A DNA stretch of 64,000 nt from Tolypeutes matacus (lineage: Eukaryota; Chordata; Mammalia; Cingulata; Chlamyphoridae), in the NCBI GenBank assembly GCA_026826555.1, contig JAKSZT010054396.1, forward strand, positions 12,265,009 to 12,329,008, written 5' to 3'. Both the position numbers and the translations under genes were made by a program. This document shows, in pieces, positions 45,352 to 55,712 of this stretch. Numbering within the stretch: the first letter of the stretch is position 1; each line of letters starts with the position of its first letter. Below the pieces are notes generated by a model, which was not told the origin of the DNA, did not search any database, and worked only from the letters and a program-made list of their open reading frames with translations.

Positions 45352-45432
45352 TTTAGGAGGTAATGGGGATTGAACCCAGGACCTTGTACATGGGAAGCAG
45401 ACATTCAATACTTGAACTACACCTGCTACCCT
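45352..45432 (-). mobile_element. Older DAS-type SINE head
   Basis: AGGAGGTAATGGGGATTGAA and GGAAGCAGACATTCAATACT resemble a diverged minus-strand head. Confidence 0.65.
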
Positions 45433-45439
45433 CTGTTTT

Positions 45440-46600
45440 CACATTATAAAAATGTTTGTTTAATCCAGATCACTGCAAGATTAAGGAAGAAGAATGGAGA
45501 GTGAGGTATAAAAATATATTTTATACTTCTCATGGACTTCCCAGATACCCAGTGTCTGTTCTAAACTCTTTACCTGCACCAGCACACCCCCACAAAAATA
45601 ACGTTTTTTTAATTTCAATTCAAGCTCACATACCCCCTGCTTTACATGAATTATGTCATTTAATGTATAAGGACCTTTCACATCCAAACCTGCATTTAAT
45701 CTTCTAACAACCCTGCAAAGCAGGCAGCAGAGTCACCAATCTACAGGTGAGGAAACAGCCAGACACTTAAAAAAAGTCCAGATACAAATATGGGATCGGG
45801 GGAATGGTGAAAGTTGTGGCATGGGGCTGCTGCTCCCTTCCACCATGAGGTCACAACGGGCATCAGTCCAAGCTGGAAAAGGGCAGGATTGAAGGGCTGA
45901 TCTAACCACACAGCAAGGGCCAAGCCCAAAGTACAAGAGCCCTGGACACATGGGGCAAAAAAGCTTGGAAGGAAAAACCCCCTCTAAGGGGTCAGTTGAC
46001 CACAATATTGAACCATCAGATTTCAGAGCCTCTGGTCTACGCTGCCTCTTCTCTCAGAAGCCCTCTGAGCTGTTAACTGTCTCCAGCATACAGTCCCTCT
46101 TCTTCCTGCTCCCTTACCACCCAGCCTCCTTTTCCGGAGGGCAAAGAAGTAAACTTTGGAAAAACTCATTCACATCGAGGTGAATTAGCTGGGAAGATGC
46201 ACTTCAAAAGAGATGTTGCAAGAACAAGTCTTAACTCAGAGTGTGAGGGGCTCAAAGGAATTTCTGCATCATGGAGTAGTGGGTCCTTTTACAACATCCA
46301 TGTCTCCTCTGGTCACAGCACCCACGTGCTCCGACGCTGTGCTCTTTGTGTGGGGACTCTGGAGCTTCCAGGTCTGGCCTATAAGCTCAGCACTTCCCTG
46401 CCCCAGGCAACACCCCCTGAAGCCACTAACACACACCCCACCCCAGGTTCCACACTACAGAAAAGGCCATGGCTGCTGCTTCCTCCTTCTGGCGGTTCCC
46501 ATGGGAGTCCCTGACCCTTCTCTTCAAACGAAATTATACATGAAAACACAAAATGCCTTCTAGCTTAAGGGGAAATACTATGATTTTAGAGAATACTAAA
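45440..46600. other. Unique intergenic stretch
   Basis: No gene supported. A minus-strand MIR-like trace lies at 45640-45765. Confidence 0.4.
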
Positions 46601-46604
46601 ATTA

Positions 46605-46714
46605 GGGAAGCGGCTGTGGCTCAATCAGTAGGGCTCCCGCACGGCGTGGTTAGCTGACCCAGCGAGCACAAGCAGCAAAGCGGGGGATAAATGAATCTTT
46701 AAAAAAAAAAAAAA
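46605..46714 (+). mobile_element. DAS-type SINE with internal deletion
   Basis: The head runs to GTAGGGCTCCCG and then jumps to CACGGCGTGGTTAGCTGACC. The B box and about 65 bp are missing, with a CCCG-like microhomology at the junction. The duplication AAAATTA is at 46598-46604 and 46715-46721. Confidence 0.88.
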
Positions 46715-46721
46715 AAAATTA

Positions 46722-48085
46722 GATGTCCTTCCTGACACTTTTTCAATATGCAACAGCCCATTTCTTCGTTGTTCTAAATCAAATTAAAGCTAGCACTGCC
46801 CTCCACTCAGGGTGGTGGGAGGTGCCACTGCAGACAAGACTGGGGGCCACTCCTCATCTCTTGTGGTTGGACAGCCCAGGATATTTAGGGAAGAATGTCT
46901 TACTCAGGCCATGCCAGACCTGCACTGCACTGTGGAGAGAAAGTTAATAGCTCTGAGGCTTCTGTGCCTTTCCCGCCTGTCCCCTCAGGGTGTGTGGGGG
47001 CTTGGGAATGCCCAGGAAGTCATGACCCCCTTGATCCTTCTCTCACTGAGTCCCTCCACGCTGTCTCCTCTCCACCAGCTTCCTGCCACATGCAACCGGC
47101 CTCCTATGTTGGGCCATCAAGGATCAGGGGCCAGTGTTGTGTGGTTCTGCAGGCCCTGAGCCCCAGGTCCACTACAGCCCCCGTGGACTGTCCCTGAAGT
47201 CTTCCACACCCTAGGTATGACCAGCACGCTTCACCCTATATATATAGGAAAAATATATGCATTGTGGAATTTCCACATCTAATTATGTTCTTTAAAAAGT
47301 CTTTTAGTTACCAAATTACAAGAATCACTGAATGTCAAAGCTGAAAGTGACGTTAAAGATCATCTCCAGGGCAGTTTCCTCACTTTGCAGTGAGAATAAA
47401 ACAGGAAGACAGAGATCCAGGGATTTAGTGAAGGTCACAACTAGAACTCAGATCTCTCTCCTCTGTACCAAAATTGCAAGAAGGAGGGAAAAAACAAAAC
47501 AGAAAACCCACCTCTGGCTCAAAATAACACATGCTTGCGTAGCCAGAAGTGGTGAATAATAACCAGGTATGTCTCCTGCTGGTTTCTGCAATAAGGCAGT
47601 TATGAACTTGGGAGATGTCCTGTCACCATGACATGTGTGTGCATGACTGTGTCAAAAAAAGGTATCCTTCAAAATAAATAAATAAAAACATGGATGCTAA
47701 ATGAAGATTAGGACCATCTCCCATCAATGTTAATACACTTTTTGGTTATCTACAATTCCCTTTCATAAATTTGAGGGAAACATCATTGCCCAAATTAGCT
47801 CCTTTTGCTCAATAAAGGCCATATTAGCATTCTGAGGTTTGTGTCTGCTTACTGCTTATTTATAAAGAGGTCAGAGGAGAAGCTGAGCAGGCTGTGCCTG
47901 ATTTCCATTTACCTAAAGATAGGTGGGTGATGAGGAGGGGAAGAACGCCAACATCCCCAAAGGCCAGGTGCTCTTTGGCTGTGGCTGGGTGGTTTCCTCC
48001 CTCACAGTGCTGAGCCATGACACCACCTGGCGCGTCAACTACCTCCACAGTGGCCTCTCCTGAAGGACTGGCCCTGATGGGTGAG
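46722..48085. other. Unique intergenic stretch
   Basis: No gene recognised. 47925-48060 has a short open-looking segment that I could not match to any family. Confidence 0.35.
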
Positions 48086-48089
48086 ACTG

Positions 48090-48660
48090 ATTTCAGGTGG
48101 CTCTAAGGTATTCCTCTGCCTGGAGCGCTCTGTCCTCCGCCTCTCCAGGCTACCCACCTGTTAAGTGATAGCTCAAATGTCCCCTCCCCTTCTAGAATGG
48201 CTGCTCCTGCCCCCTCACTGAAGTCATCCTCTTCCTCCAGTCCTTCTCTATCCCTCATGGTCTGTCTTTACAGCAAATTTTAGCACTGAGAATGCTCTTC
48301 CATGTTTACCTGACTCCCTTCCTGGAAGGGAAGCTCCATGACCACAGCAACTCTGACTCTTGTTCACGTCCTGCAGCCACAGGGATGACATCATAGGTGC
48401 TCAATAATAATTGTTGAAAAAAGGCAGGAAGGCAGACAGGAAGGAAGGTCTGAGGCGGGAAGGGCCCTGGCAGTATTATCTAAGAGGGAAAGGGGAGGAT
48501 GTTCCTCTTTTCTCTCTGAGTTCCACGGTGAAGAAGAAAAGATCAGTCATTGAAATCAGACTTGCATCGGAGTCCAATTTCTTTGACCACTAGCAGGATA
48601 ACTTTGGGCTGACTGCTTAACCTTTCAGAGCCTCAGTTTTCTAACCTGCAAACTGGTTAG
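48090..48660 (+). repeat. L2 3' end followed by MIR
   Basis: TTCCTCTGCCTGGAGCGCTC, ATAGCTCAAATGTCCCCTCC and GGAAGGGAAGCTCCATGACC (L2), then CAGAGCCTCAGTTTTCTAAC (MIR) at 48625. Confidence 0.65.
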
Positions 48661-49249
48661 GAAAAGTGCCTGGTCCTTACAGCGCTGGATCAAAGGGTGG
48701 TGACTTTCCCAGACCGCTATCCGCCAATCTTGAAAGTCTGGGCCCCAAAGAGCCCTCTCCTCTCCTTGGCTCCAAGTGCAGGGTACTAGATCTGAACCAC
48801 TAGAAGAAGCTGAGGGCGGACCATCCGACTTGGCGCCCACACTCCCCCTGAACCCCCAGTTGGAGCCCCGTGCCCTCGGCCCCTGGCCAGCTCCTTCTGG
48901 TCCACGATCTGTGGCCCCAGCCCTCAAAAGGTCCCAGGTCCCGGGTCCTGAGTCAGGGGAGGGCCCGGCCAGAAGCTCGCAACATTTTTGGGGTCCCAGA
49001 CCGCCCTGTAATGACTTCACGGACACCAGAATCCGTCACTGCAAAATAGGCTCTCGCGCCAAGCACAAGCTGTTTCGGGAACCACTTGCGCAGCCGCACG
49101 ATCCCTTGGTCTAGAGAAGGAGAACGTAAGCTCCCTGCGCCCAGGCAGGCCGGCGCGGAAGAAGCGCGCAAGCGGTGCGCACTACGTGACGGAGCGTAAC
49201 TGTCGGCGCCGTCTGCTAGGCGCGCGCTGAGGGTGGGCGGGAAGGGGGC

Positions 49250-49474
49250 CAATTTCCCATGGTCCCTTATATTTGCATATAGGACGTAAGAGGTTTACGA
49301 AGACAATTAGATTAATCTGGCTGTAATCACCAAGAGACATAGGCAATATATGTGATTCAGAAAAGCATAATTTCTTGAGTATTTTGGAATTTGAACCTAT
49401 ATAGTATAGTCACCATAACTGTAAAAGCCTACCAATTCTTGGCTTTATATACTTTCTCAGGGAGGTGCAAAATC
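49250..49474 (+). promoter_or_regulatory. Type-3 pol III promoter of the U6 gene
   Basis: Three elements sit at standard distances from the U6 start (+1 = 49475). A distal element has the octamer ATTTGCAT at 49271-49278 (-204 to -197), with a ZNF143/SPH-like ATTTCCCATGGTCCCTTA just upstream (49252-49269). A PSE-like TCACCATAACTGTAAAAG lies at 49410-49427 (-65 to -48). A TATA element, TTTATATA, lies at 49444-49451 (-31 to -24). The layout and several stretches (TTTCCCATG, ATTTGCATAT, ATTCTTGGCTTTATATA) recall the human RNU6-1 promoter. Confidence 0.93.
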
Positions 49475-49531
<57 letters not shown>

Positions 49532-49580
49532 GGCCCCTGCGCAAGGATGACACGCAAATTCGTGAAGCGTTCCATATTTT
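49475..49580 (+). ncRNA. RNU6-1: U6 spliceosomal snRNA gene
   Basis: U6 snRNA is the catalytic RNA of the spliceosome. It pairs with U4, then with U2 and the 5' splice site. The 106-nt sequence has the 5' hairpin (GTGCTTGCTTCGGCAGCAC), the ACAGAG box at about 49515, AGC of the catalytic triad downstream, the intact internal stem-loop and 3' end, and a TTTT terminator at 49577-49580. Compared with human U6 as I remember it, one base differs: position 6 is T, not C. It is the bulged position of the 5' hairpin, so pairing is unaffected. The complete upstream promoter argues for an active gene, not one of the many U6 pseudogenes, which lack it. The symbol is assigned by promoter likeness and position beside SKOR1. 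Confidence 0.93.
49577..49580 (+). terminator. Pol III T-run terminator of U6
   Basis: Four T residues directly after CCATA at the 3' end of U6, followed by CC. Four T is the usual minimum for vertebrate pol III. Confidence 0.8.
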
Positions 49581-51700
49581 CCTACGGGTGCATATCCATA
49601 GAAGCACTTTTTTATCTACATGTTCTTTCGCATGACCCAAAGGAAACTGTATAGTCGAGGGAGATGGAACAAAAGGAGGTGGGGGCTTGGTCGAATTGCG
49701 CTCTTCTGCGTGCTTTTCACATCTGACCCTCCGGCCCCCTTCAGCTATCTTTCCCATCTTGCCTTTGCTTCCCCCTGCACTATCCTGAGTGCTGGGGTAC
49801 CCTACACTTAAGGAAATGATGTTGCCAAAGTCGATCCCTTTTCAGGTCCGAAACATAACAAGACCTCAGGGCTCCATAAACATAAGGTGCCCTATAACAG
49901 GAACCTGCAACAAGACACTCTTCCTGCTGCCTCTGAACTTAAAGCCCACCGCTTTTTGAGCATCTACCATGTGCCAGGGGTTTCACCACCGTCATCGCAC
50001 TTTAATATTCCTGACCGCCCTGTCCTGTGGGGATTACTGCCACCATTTTACAGGAGACGTCGAGAGGTAAAGCCACTTGGGCAAGATCATGCCTCATAAG
50101 ACTTTTAGAGGCACAGACCCTGAAAAGATAGGGGCCCCGCCCCCTGGTATCTTAGTAAAATGAGCAAAAGGAAGTCCAGCAATGTTCAGATTTCCCGTGA
50201 TGACCTCTTCGATGCGTTTTGAAATATCAAGTTCATTCCAAAAGAAAAACGATGATGCATCTGCCTTGAAGGTGCCTGAGCACGCAAGTAGTCCGCCTTG
50301 GGCGCTCTGCAGCCACTTGAACCTGTCGGCGCCGTGCGGCTCCCAGGCTCGTGGCTTGCAGCATACTGCGCAGGCGGTTAAACGCGGAGCCTCGTTCCAT
50401 CAGAGAGCCATTTCTGTGCTCTTCAGTGGCAGTGAAATGAAACTTCCCAGGAGACACCCGAGAATAGGGGTCTGCGACACCTCCCCATGCATGGGGTTGC
50501 GCCTTCTCCAGGGCTTCCCAAGATCTTTGGTGGTTGGTCTTTCCTTCTTCTCCCAGAGATGTCTGGCTCTTTGGAGGCCACTTGGGCAATTGGGTGAGTG
50601 GTTTTAAATGTCTCCTTCTAAGGAGCAAAGCAAGGAAACGACTCCTATTCACTGGCTGGCTCTGTCTCCTTCAGTCAAGGACAACTCGTGGAGGCAAGAA
50701 TGTGTGTATGGAGGAGAAAAGCAAGGGGGTGTTAGCAAATGGAACAGCGGAGGGAGGGACTTGATGGAAATCACCATCAGCAAAGGAAGGGCTGTTCAGA
50801 ATGTTCTTAAAGAATCACTTCTTCTCCTTGGTATTACCATTGTCTCAGAGCAGAAATTAGGAAAGAAACAGGCAATTCCTAGTCCTGGAGAATCCACAGG
50901 CCTGGCTGACTTTCTGGTTCTGCACAAACTTGTTGAGAGAACTTGGGCAAGTCCCTTTGCCCCTTTGGGCACATATAATCAATGAGTGTACAGGCACTGC
51001 AGGACGCCTTTCCAGTTCGATGTTCAAGGATTCTTATTAATGTGTCTTCTGAAAATTCTGGAGTTCAAGCCTGAAAAGGTACTTGTTTTCCCCTTTCCTG
51101 GACCCCTAGAGGAGCAGAGGATCACAGACAGGGCCCCATTTGGGAACTCTTTTAAAGTATTCCTGTCTTGGGTTTCAGGGCTGGAAGATGAACCCAGAGT
51201 GAGCTGTAATCTTAACAAACACCAAAATATTATATTAGCATTTCTCATATGCCAGGAGTTGCTCTAAATGCTTTATGTTATATATTTATATTTACTCATT
51301 TCAAGCACAAAACAATCCTGTGACGTAAGTACTGTTATTTCCCTCATGTTACAGATGAGGAAGCTGAGACAGTGTCCAATGTCACAGCAGAGCAGGGACT
51401 GAGACTCAGGAAATCTGGCTAAGGAGTCTGTGCTCTTAACCAAACACTCTGCAGGGTCTGGGGGTGCTGATGGGGAAGATAAGCCTATTTAGAATTCATA
51501 GAACACCCATGCAAGTCCAGTTCTGCTTTTGTTGGCATTCTGAATTCAAGGGTAGGAGCCACATTTTTGCAAAGGATTCAGGCTATACTTTAGAGCAGGG
51601 TAGCTAGGAATAGGTGGACAGGTATGTGCAGGGTAACCTTGCGAAATGTGAGAGTGAGAGAGCGCCCTCTTTGGGATGCAGTTGGAACAAGAAGGAAGTT
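49581..51700. other. Intergenic DNA downstream of U6, with MIRs
   Basis: Minus-strand MIR traces at about 49955-50100 and 51230-51440 (CATGTTACAGATGAGGAAGC). No gene seen; short ORFs around 50182-50985 have no recognisable content. Confidence 0.45.
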
Positions 51701-51737
51701 TTCCTGTTCTAGGTGATCTCTTCTGGCCACCTGCAGC

Positions 51738-51850
51738 CCCAAATTAATCCTATTGGTGAAGGATCTTCTGAACAGTAAGCTTGTGCTTAATTAACCTTAT
51801 GCAAATGAGCTTAATTGCTTCTCATTAGCTGTTGTCCAACACCATCTAAG
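51738..51850. promoter_or_regulatory. Candidate enhancer, homeodomain and octamer motifs
   Basis: In about 110 bp: AAATTAATCC (51741), TTAATTAA (51788), ATGCAAAT (51799), CTTAATTGC (51810) and CATTAG (51823). This density in non-repeat DNA 4 kb beyond the SKOR1 3' end suggests a conserved developmental element. Confidence 0.4.
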
Positions 51851-52624
51851 GATTACTTCCTTCAGACATTTCCTGCACCCAGATAAATAACAACATTGGA
51901 ACCCATTCACCCAGACGTTTGTTGAGTGCCTGTGATGTGCAGGACCCTGTGTGGGAGATCACAAGGAAGAGCAAGTCATGGCCCTGTCCCCGAGGTACTT
52001 ACAGTCCTATGGGAAACAGACGGACACAATCAAGGATAACACAGGGTGGTGAGTTCCCTGCTAGCCTCATGAACCAAGAGCCAGAGACAAGGTTATCTCT
52101 GTCCCAGAGTCTAGGGGGTTTCCAGGCATCTTTTGCCTAGAGATCACCCCTATTTGCAGAGAAAATGGAGGTGGGCAGCGACTTTCTGGTTTCTTCCAGG
52201 GGAGGGAAAATAAAGCAACCTGATTCGATCTCCACCAGCATCCCTAACCTCTCTCAGTCTCTCACCCTGGGTTGCCAACACAGGTGGGAAGAGAGACCAG
52301 ACTATTTGATTCAATGCGTCTCACTGCTAGAGAACCGGAATTACTCTGCTGAAAGAGCCGTCGGAGGTCAAAGAAGCGTATATATATATACCTGATTCCT
52401 TACCTTGCGGACCTAGGGCCTGGCTCTGGACCAGGGCCGCACTTACTGTCGGTTCCGCCGGGTATCAGGGGCACCCAACATAACAACTCGAGGGACATTC
52501 TGTGCCCCACAGTTCTTCACAATTTCCCAAGCTCCACTTTTTCTCCAGGAGGGCAAAATATGAGTCTTGGGGCTTTCAGAGGTTGGCTGCAATGCCTAAA
52601 TATCGTCGCGAGGTGGCAACCTTG

Positions 52625-52815
52625 TGGCGAGAAATAACCTTGTAAAAAATAGTTTTTTTTCCAAAGCATATTTTCCCTATTAATGTTTCATTTAACTTAA
52701 TTAGAATCTGGTAAACTAATTAAAGTAGCTACGAGCCCCGCAATCAGCAATAATTCGTATAATTATTGATAATTACATCCATACCAATCGTTTGGTTATT
52801 AACATTTAAGGGGAA
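52625..52815. promoter_or_regulatory. Candidate enhancer, TAAT-rich block
   Basis: Repeated TAAT/ATTA cores (CTTAATTAGAA, CTAATTAAAG, ATAATTCGTATAATTATTGA, GATAATTACA) in otherwise G+C-rich unique DNA. Confidence 0.4.
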
Positions 52816-53828
52816 CAAACCACTTCTGAAGGGACGCGGAGCACAGGAGGCTTTGCTACTGGGCTTTCGGGGTTGGATCCGCCCACCCAGCCTCAATCTG
52901 CCGAGATCCCAACACAGATACAGCGCCCCTCCCTGCGCGCCCCGACCGTCTGCGGTGCTTTTCTCCCCTTTGGCTAATTCGGAAGGGAAGGGTAGAAACA
53001 AACATTTGCTAGGTTCCTCTGTGAGGGCTGCAGCCACGGAACCTCCCACCTGGGTGGTAACTGTTATTCCCATTTTACAGAGAAGAAAGTGCGGCGCCCA
53101 AAAGTGCGGTTATGCCACAGGGAAAAGGTGCGTGCTTTCTCCAATATCCGTGCTGCCTGACCTGATTCCAGCTCCGCCTGCCCCTGGCATGTCCTGGGAA
53201 CGCAAGTCACGTCCTCTCTGGGCCTTAATTTCCCAGCTGGGTGCAGTGGAGCGTTGGTCTGGTCCCACCCACATGAAATGTTCTCGCTCCCTGGAGGGGC
53301 CCCGTTGGAGACTGCGCGTCCCAGGACAACTCCATGCCTGGCACCACGCTTCACAGTTTGCGTGGTGCCCTCACTGCCATTATCTCCCTTTTCGTCCTCT
53401 ATGGGTCTATCCCTCGGAATATCCCAGGACTTGAAGGTTCGGCGCCTCAGTGCAGGGGCGCGAGGACTGGCTCCCCGCAGGCGCCCCCTGTTAGCCCGCT
53501 CCGTCCAGGGTTCTCCAGACCACTTTCCGTGCCGCTTCCCTGCCGAGAGACGATCGGCTCAGGACCCAAGGCCCGCCTCCACGGTCTCCGCCAGGGGGCA
53601 CCCCGCCGCTACCCCGAGGGACGCTTAGTGCCATTCTTGAGGTGTCCCAAAGACCAGGCCGTCGGACTTCTAGTCCTGGCCGCGGACCGCTGCTAGGGGC
53701 TCTGCTCACCACCCCGCCTCCAGCCCGTCCATGCACCCCCGGGGTCCAGAGGGCTGAACATCTTTTTTCCAAGGCCAAAACTAAGGTCCAGAAAGATTAA
53801 GGGGAGAGACACCGCATTCCCACTAGTC
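52816..53828. other. G+C-rich intergenic stretch
   Basis: No gene recognised; CpG-rich at 53430-53720. The open frames on both strands are what G+C-rich DNA yields by chance. Confidence 0.4.
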
Positions 53829-54017
53829 CAGGGGTTCTTAACAAGGGGTCGGTGAGCTTGAATTGAAATTCAAAAAAACATTTTTGTGGGGATATGTTGA
53901 TGCGGATGTGATATATTTATTAAGTAATGCACCATACAGTGCAGACAGTAAGGGGTTGGTGGTTTTCACCTGACTGGCAAAGGGGTCCGTGGAACAAAAA
54001 AAGGTTAAGAACTCCTG
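53829..54017 (-). mobile_element. Nonautonomous hAT-type DNA transposon, second copy
   Basis: Terminal inverted repeats CAGGGGTTCTTAAC (53829) and GTTAAGAACTCCTG (ending 54017). The internal sequence is the reverse complement of parts of the element at 44857 (CACCTGACTGGCAAAGGGGT, TGGAACAAAAAAAGG). No clear flanking duplication remains. Confidence 0.72.
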
Positions 54018-54904
54018 CGGCGAGTCAGCCAAAGAGGTGAAATTGGAAGGCAGACCTGAATGAGTCCCAATACCGTGCCCCCCCCCTCCACCCACACCTT
54101 CCTCCCCTAAAAAAGTGCCTTGCAGTTCTTATCCGTAGCCCAAGCAGCAGGCTCGCTTGGAACGTTGGGTAGACGAGGGGCCAGCGCAGCAGCCTCGCCA
54201 TTCGCTGCTCCGGCGCCGGCTCCCGGCCCCACACCGGGCCCCGCACGGCTGCCCAACCATGTACTTCCTCCGTGGGAGGCAAGGGACAGAACAATAAAAC
54301 CGCCAGAGCTCGCTCACTTTGGACAAGGGCGGGGCTGGCGGGAGGGCACTGCGCCTCCGGAGTGGGGCAATTCTGGGCTGAGTCCCGGATTTCGGTCGAG
54401 GAGCTATGCAAGCTATCAGGAAACAGTGCCCCGTCTCTGAGCGTCCCTAGGCGACCTCCCTGGTGGGCAGGCTTGGACACGGGCATGGATAAACTCTCAG
54501 CCAGGAAGCGCGCTGGGGGAAGGAGCTGGGGATCGCCGCTCCAAAGGCCCAAACCGCAGAGCCCTTTCCCAGTTCGGGGCCCAAGGGAGGGTCCTTAGGC
54601 TGAAAGAGGAGGAGTGACCCGTGGGGAATACAGGGAGTGTCTAGAGGGGTTGTTGGAGGGGCCGGGGCTTTGGCTCTGCCCACCAGAGCCGGCACGAGTC
54701 GCTCCCGCGGCCCCCGGAGAGGAGCTGGAGTTAGGGGTGAGGCCCCCGTCCGAACCCCCAGTCAAGTCCCGGGTTCTCGCTGTCCGGGCCTGAAAGACCG
54801 AGCGCCCTTTCCTCCCGCGCCGCGCCGCTGGCCTGTCCTGCGCCGCACCTGTTGCTCAGCCCCCAATCCGCCTTCCCTCCCCCACTTCCGCACACTTCTG
54901 TCCC
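54018..54904. other. G+C-rich DNA beyond the SKOR1 3' end
   Basis: CpG-rich with long antisense and sense open frames (up to 175 codons) but no recognisable product. Confidence 0.4.
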
Positions 54905-54933
54905 AACAGCCTCAGGAAGTGACAGATTTTTTT

Positions 54934-54939
54934 TTTATT
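54934..54939 (-). terminator. SKOR1: Probable SKOR1 polyadenylation signal
   Basis: TTTATT on the + strand, AATAAA on the minus strand, about 680 nt beyond the SKOR1 stop codon. It is the only canonical signal I see in this 3' UTR interval. Cleavage would fall at about 54905-54925. Confidence 0.6.
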
Positions 54940-55430
54940 ATTAAAAACAAAACAAAAGTCACGGATAGAGGGTGGTCTCCCCAAACAGGCTCAAGGTGGT
55001 CGCCATCTCGTGAGTCGGTTGTCGCCCTTTTAAAGTGCTGTTACATCAAGAGGTTATAAAAAAAAATTTTTTTTTTGACAAAGCAAAAGGGAAAGCAAAA
55101 CGGGGCTGGAAGTAGGTCCAGGAGGGGAAGTAAAACAACATAGGGTAAATAAATAAAAGCTGAACCCAGTACTGAACCAAGAAACTCACAGTACATTTAT
55201 ATCCATTGCACATGGCCACTTTGTCATTAGGAACAAGAGTTTCAGAAGTGAACAGGAGCGGGTGCTCGGGGCCGGCTCCAGCGAAGTTGCTACGTTGTAT
55301 TCACAATCCCCGGTGAGAAACTGTACAACTGGGGAGAGGGGAGAGGCTACCTCTCGTCCCTCCTACCCGCTTCAGTCCAGTTAACCCCTTGAGGTCTGAT
55401 GCCCTGGAGTTCGACAGTGTGGCAAAGCGT

Positions 55431-55568
55431 TATTTACATGAGGAAACGGAGCCGGAGCCCTGGGGTGGGGCGCCGGAGGGGGCGGGAGGGCGGGAGGCCG
55501 TATTTACACCGGTCCAGTCCGAATGGCTTGTTCCTCGCTCTGGGCCGCCGAGGCCGCGGATATTTACA
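55431..55568 (-). promoter_or_regulatory. Cluster of three Pumilio-type sites in SKOR1 3' UTR
   Basis: TATTTACA on the + strand at 55431-55438, 55501-55508 and 55561-55568 reads UGUAAAUA in the transcript, an exact match to the Pumilio consensus UGUANAUA. All three lie within 190 nt of the stop codon. Confidence 0.6.
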
Positions 55569-55617
55569 AAAAGGGAGCAGCATGGCTTGAGGGCGCGTGG
55601 GCGCGGCTGAGCCGGCC

Positions 55618-55712
55618 CTAGGGCAAGAGCGGGGGCTTGAAGGAGCAGTTGCCGGTGCAGTGGCGGGGCGTCAGCATCTTGCAGGAGAAGTGGTGCAGGG
55701 CGTCGTGGGCTT
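55618..55712 (-). CDS. SKOR1: SKOR1 last coding exon
   Basis: Residues 894-924, from EAHDALHHFSCKML to a proline-rich end, then TAG (55618-55620). Five Cys/His residues in 20 positions may bind metal. Acceptor TCCCCAG. Confidence 0.95.

Larger units (their letters stand above)
54915..55617 (-). other. SKOR1: SKOR1 3' UTR (inferred)
   Basis: About 700 nt from the stop codon to the likely cleavage site. It contains three UGUAAAUA motifs in the mRNA sense. The length is inferred from the AATAAA at 54934-54939. Confidence 0.6.

Noticed and set aside
47925..48060. Possible processed pseudogene fragment
   Set aside because: A short open-looking stretch, but I could not match it to a family or find a tail or duplication.
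54025..54552. 175-codon minus-strand ORF past the SKOR1 3' end
   Set aside because: G+C-rich chance frame beginning inside a hAT-type repeat remnant; nothing recognisable.
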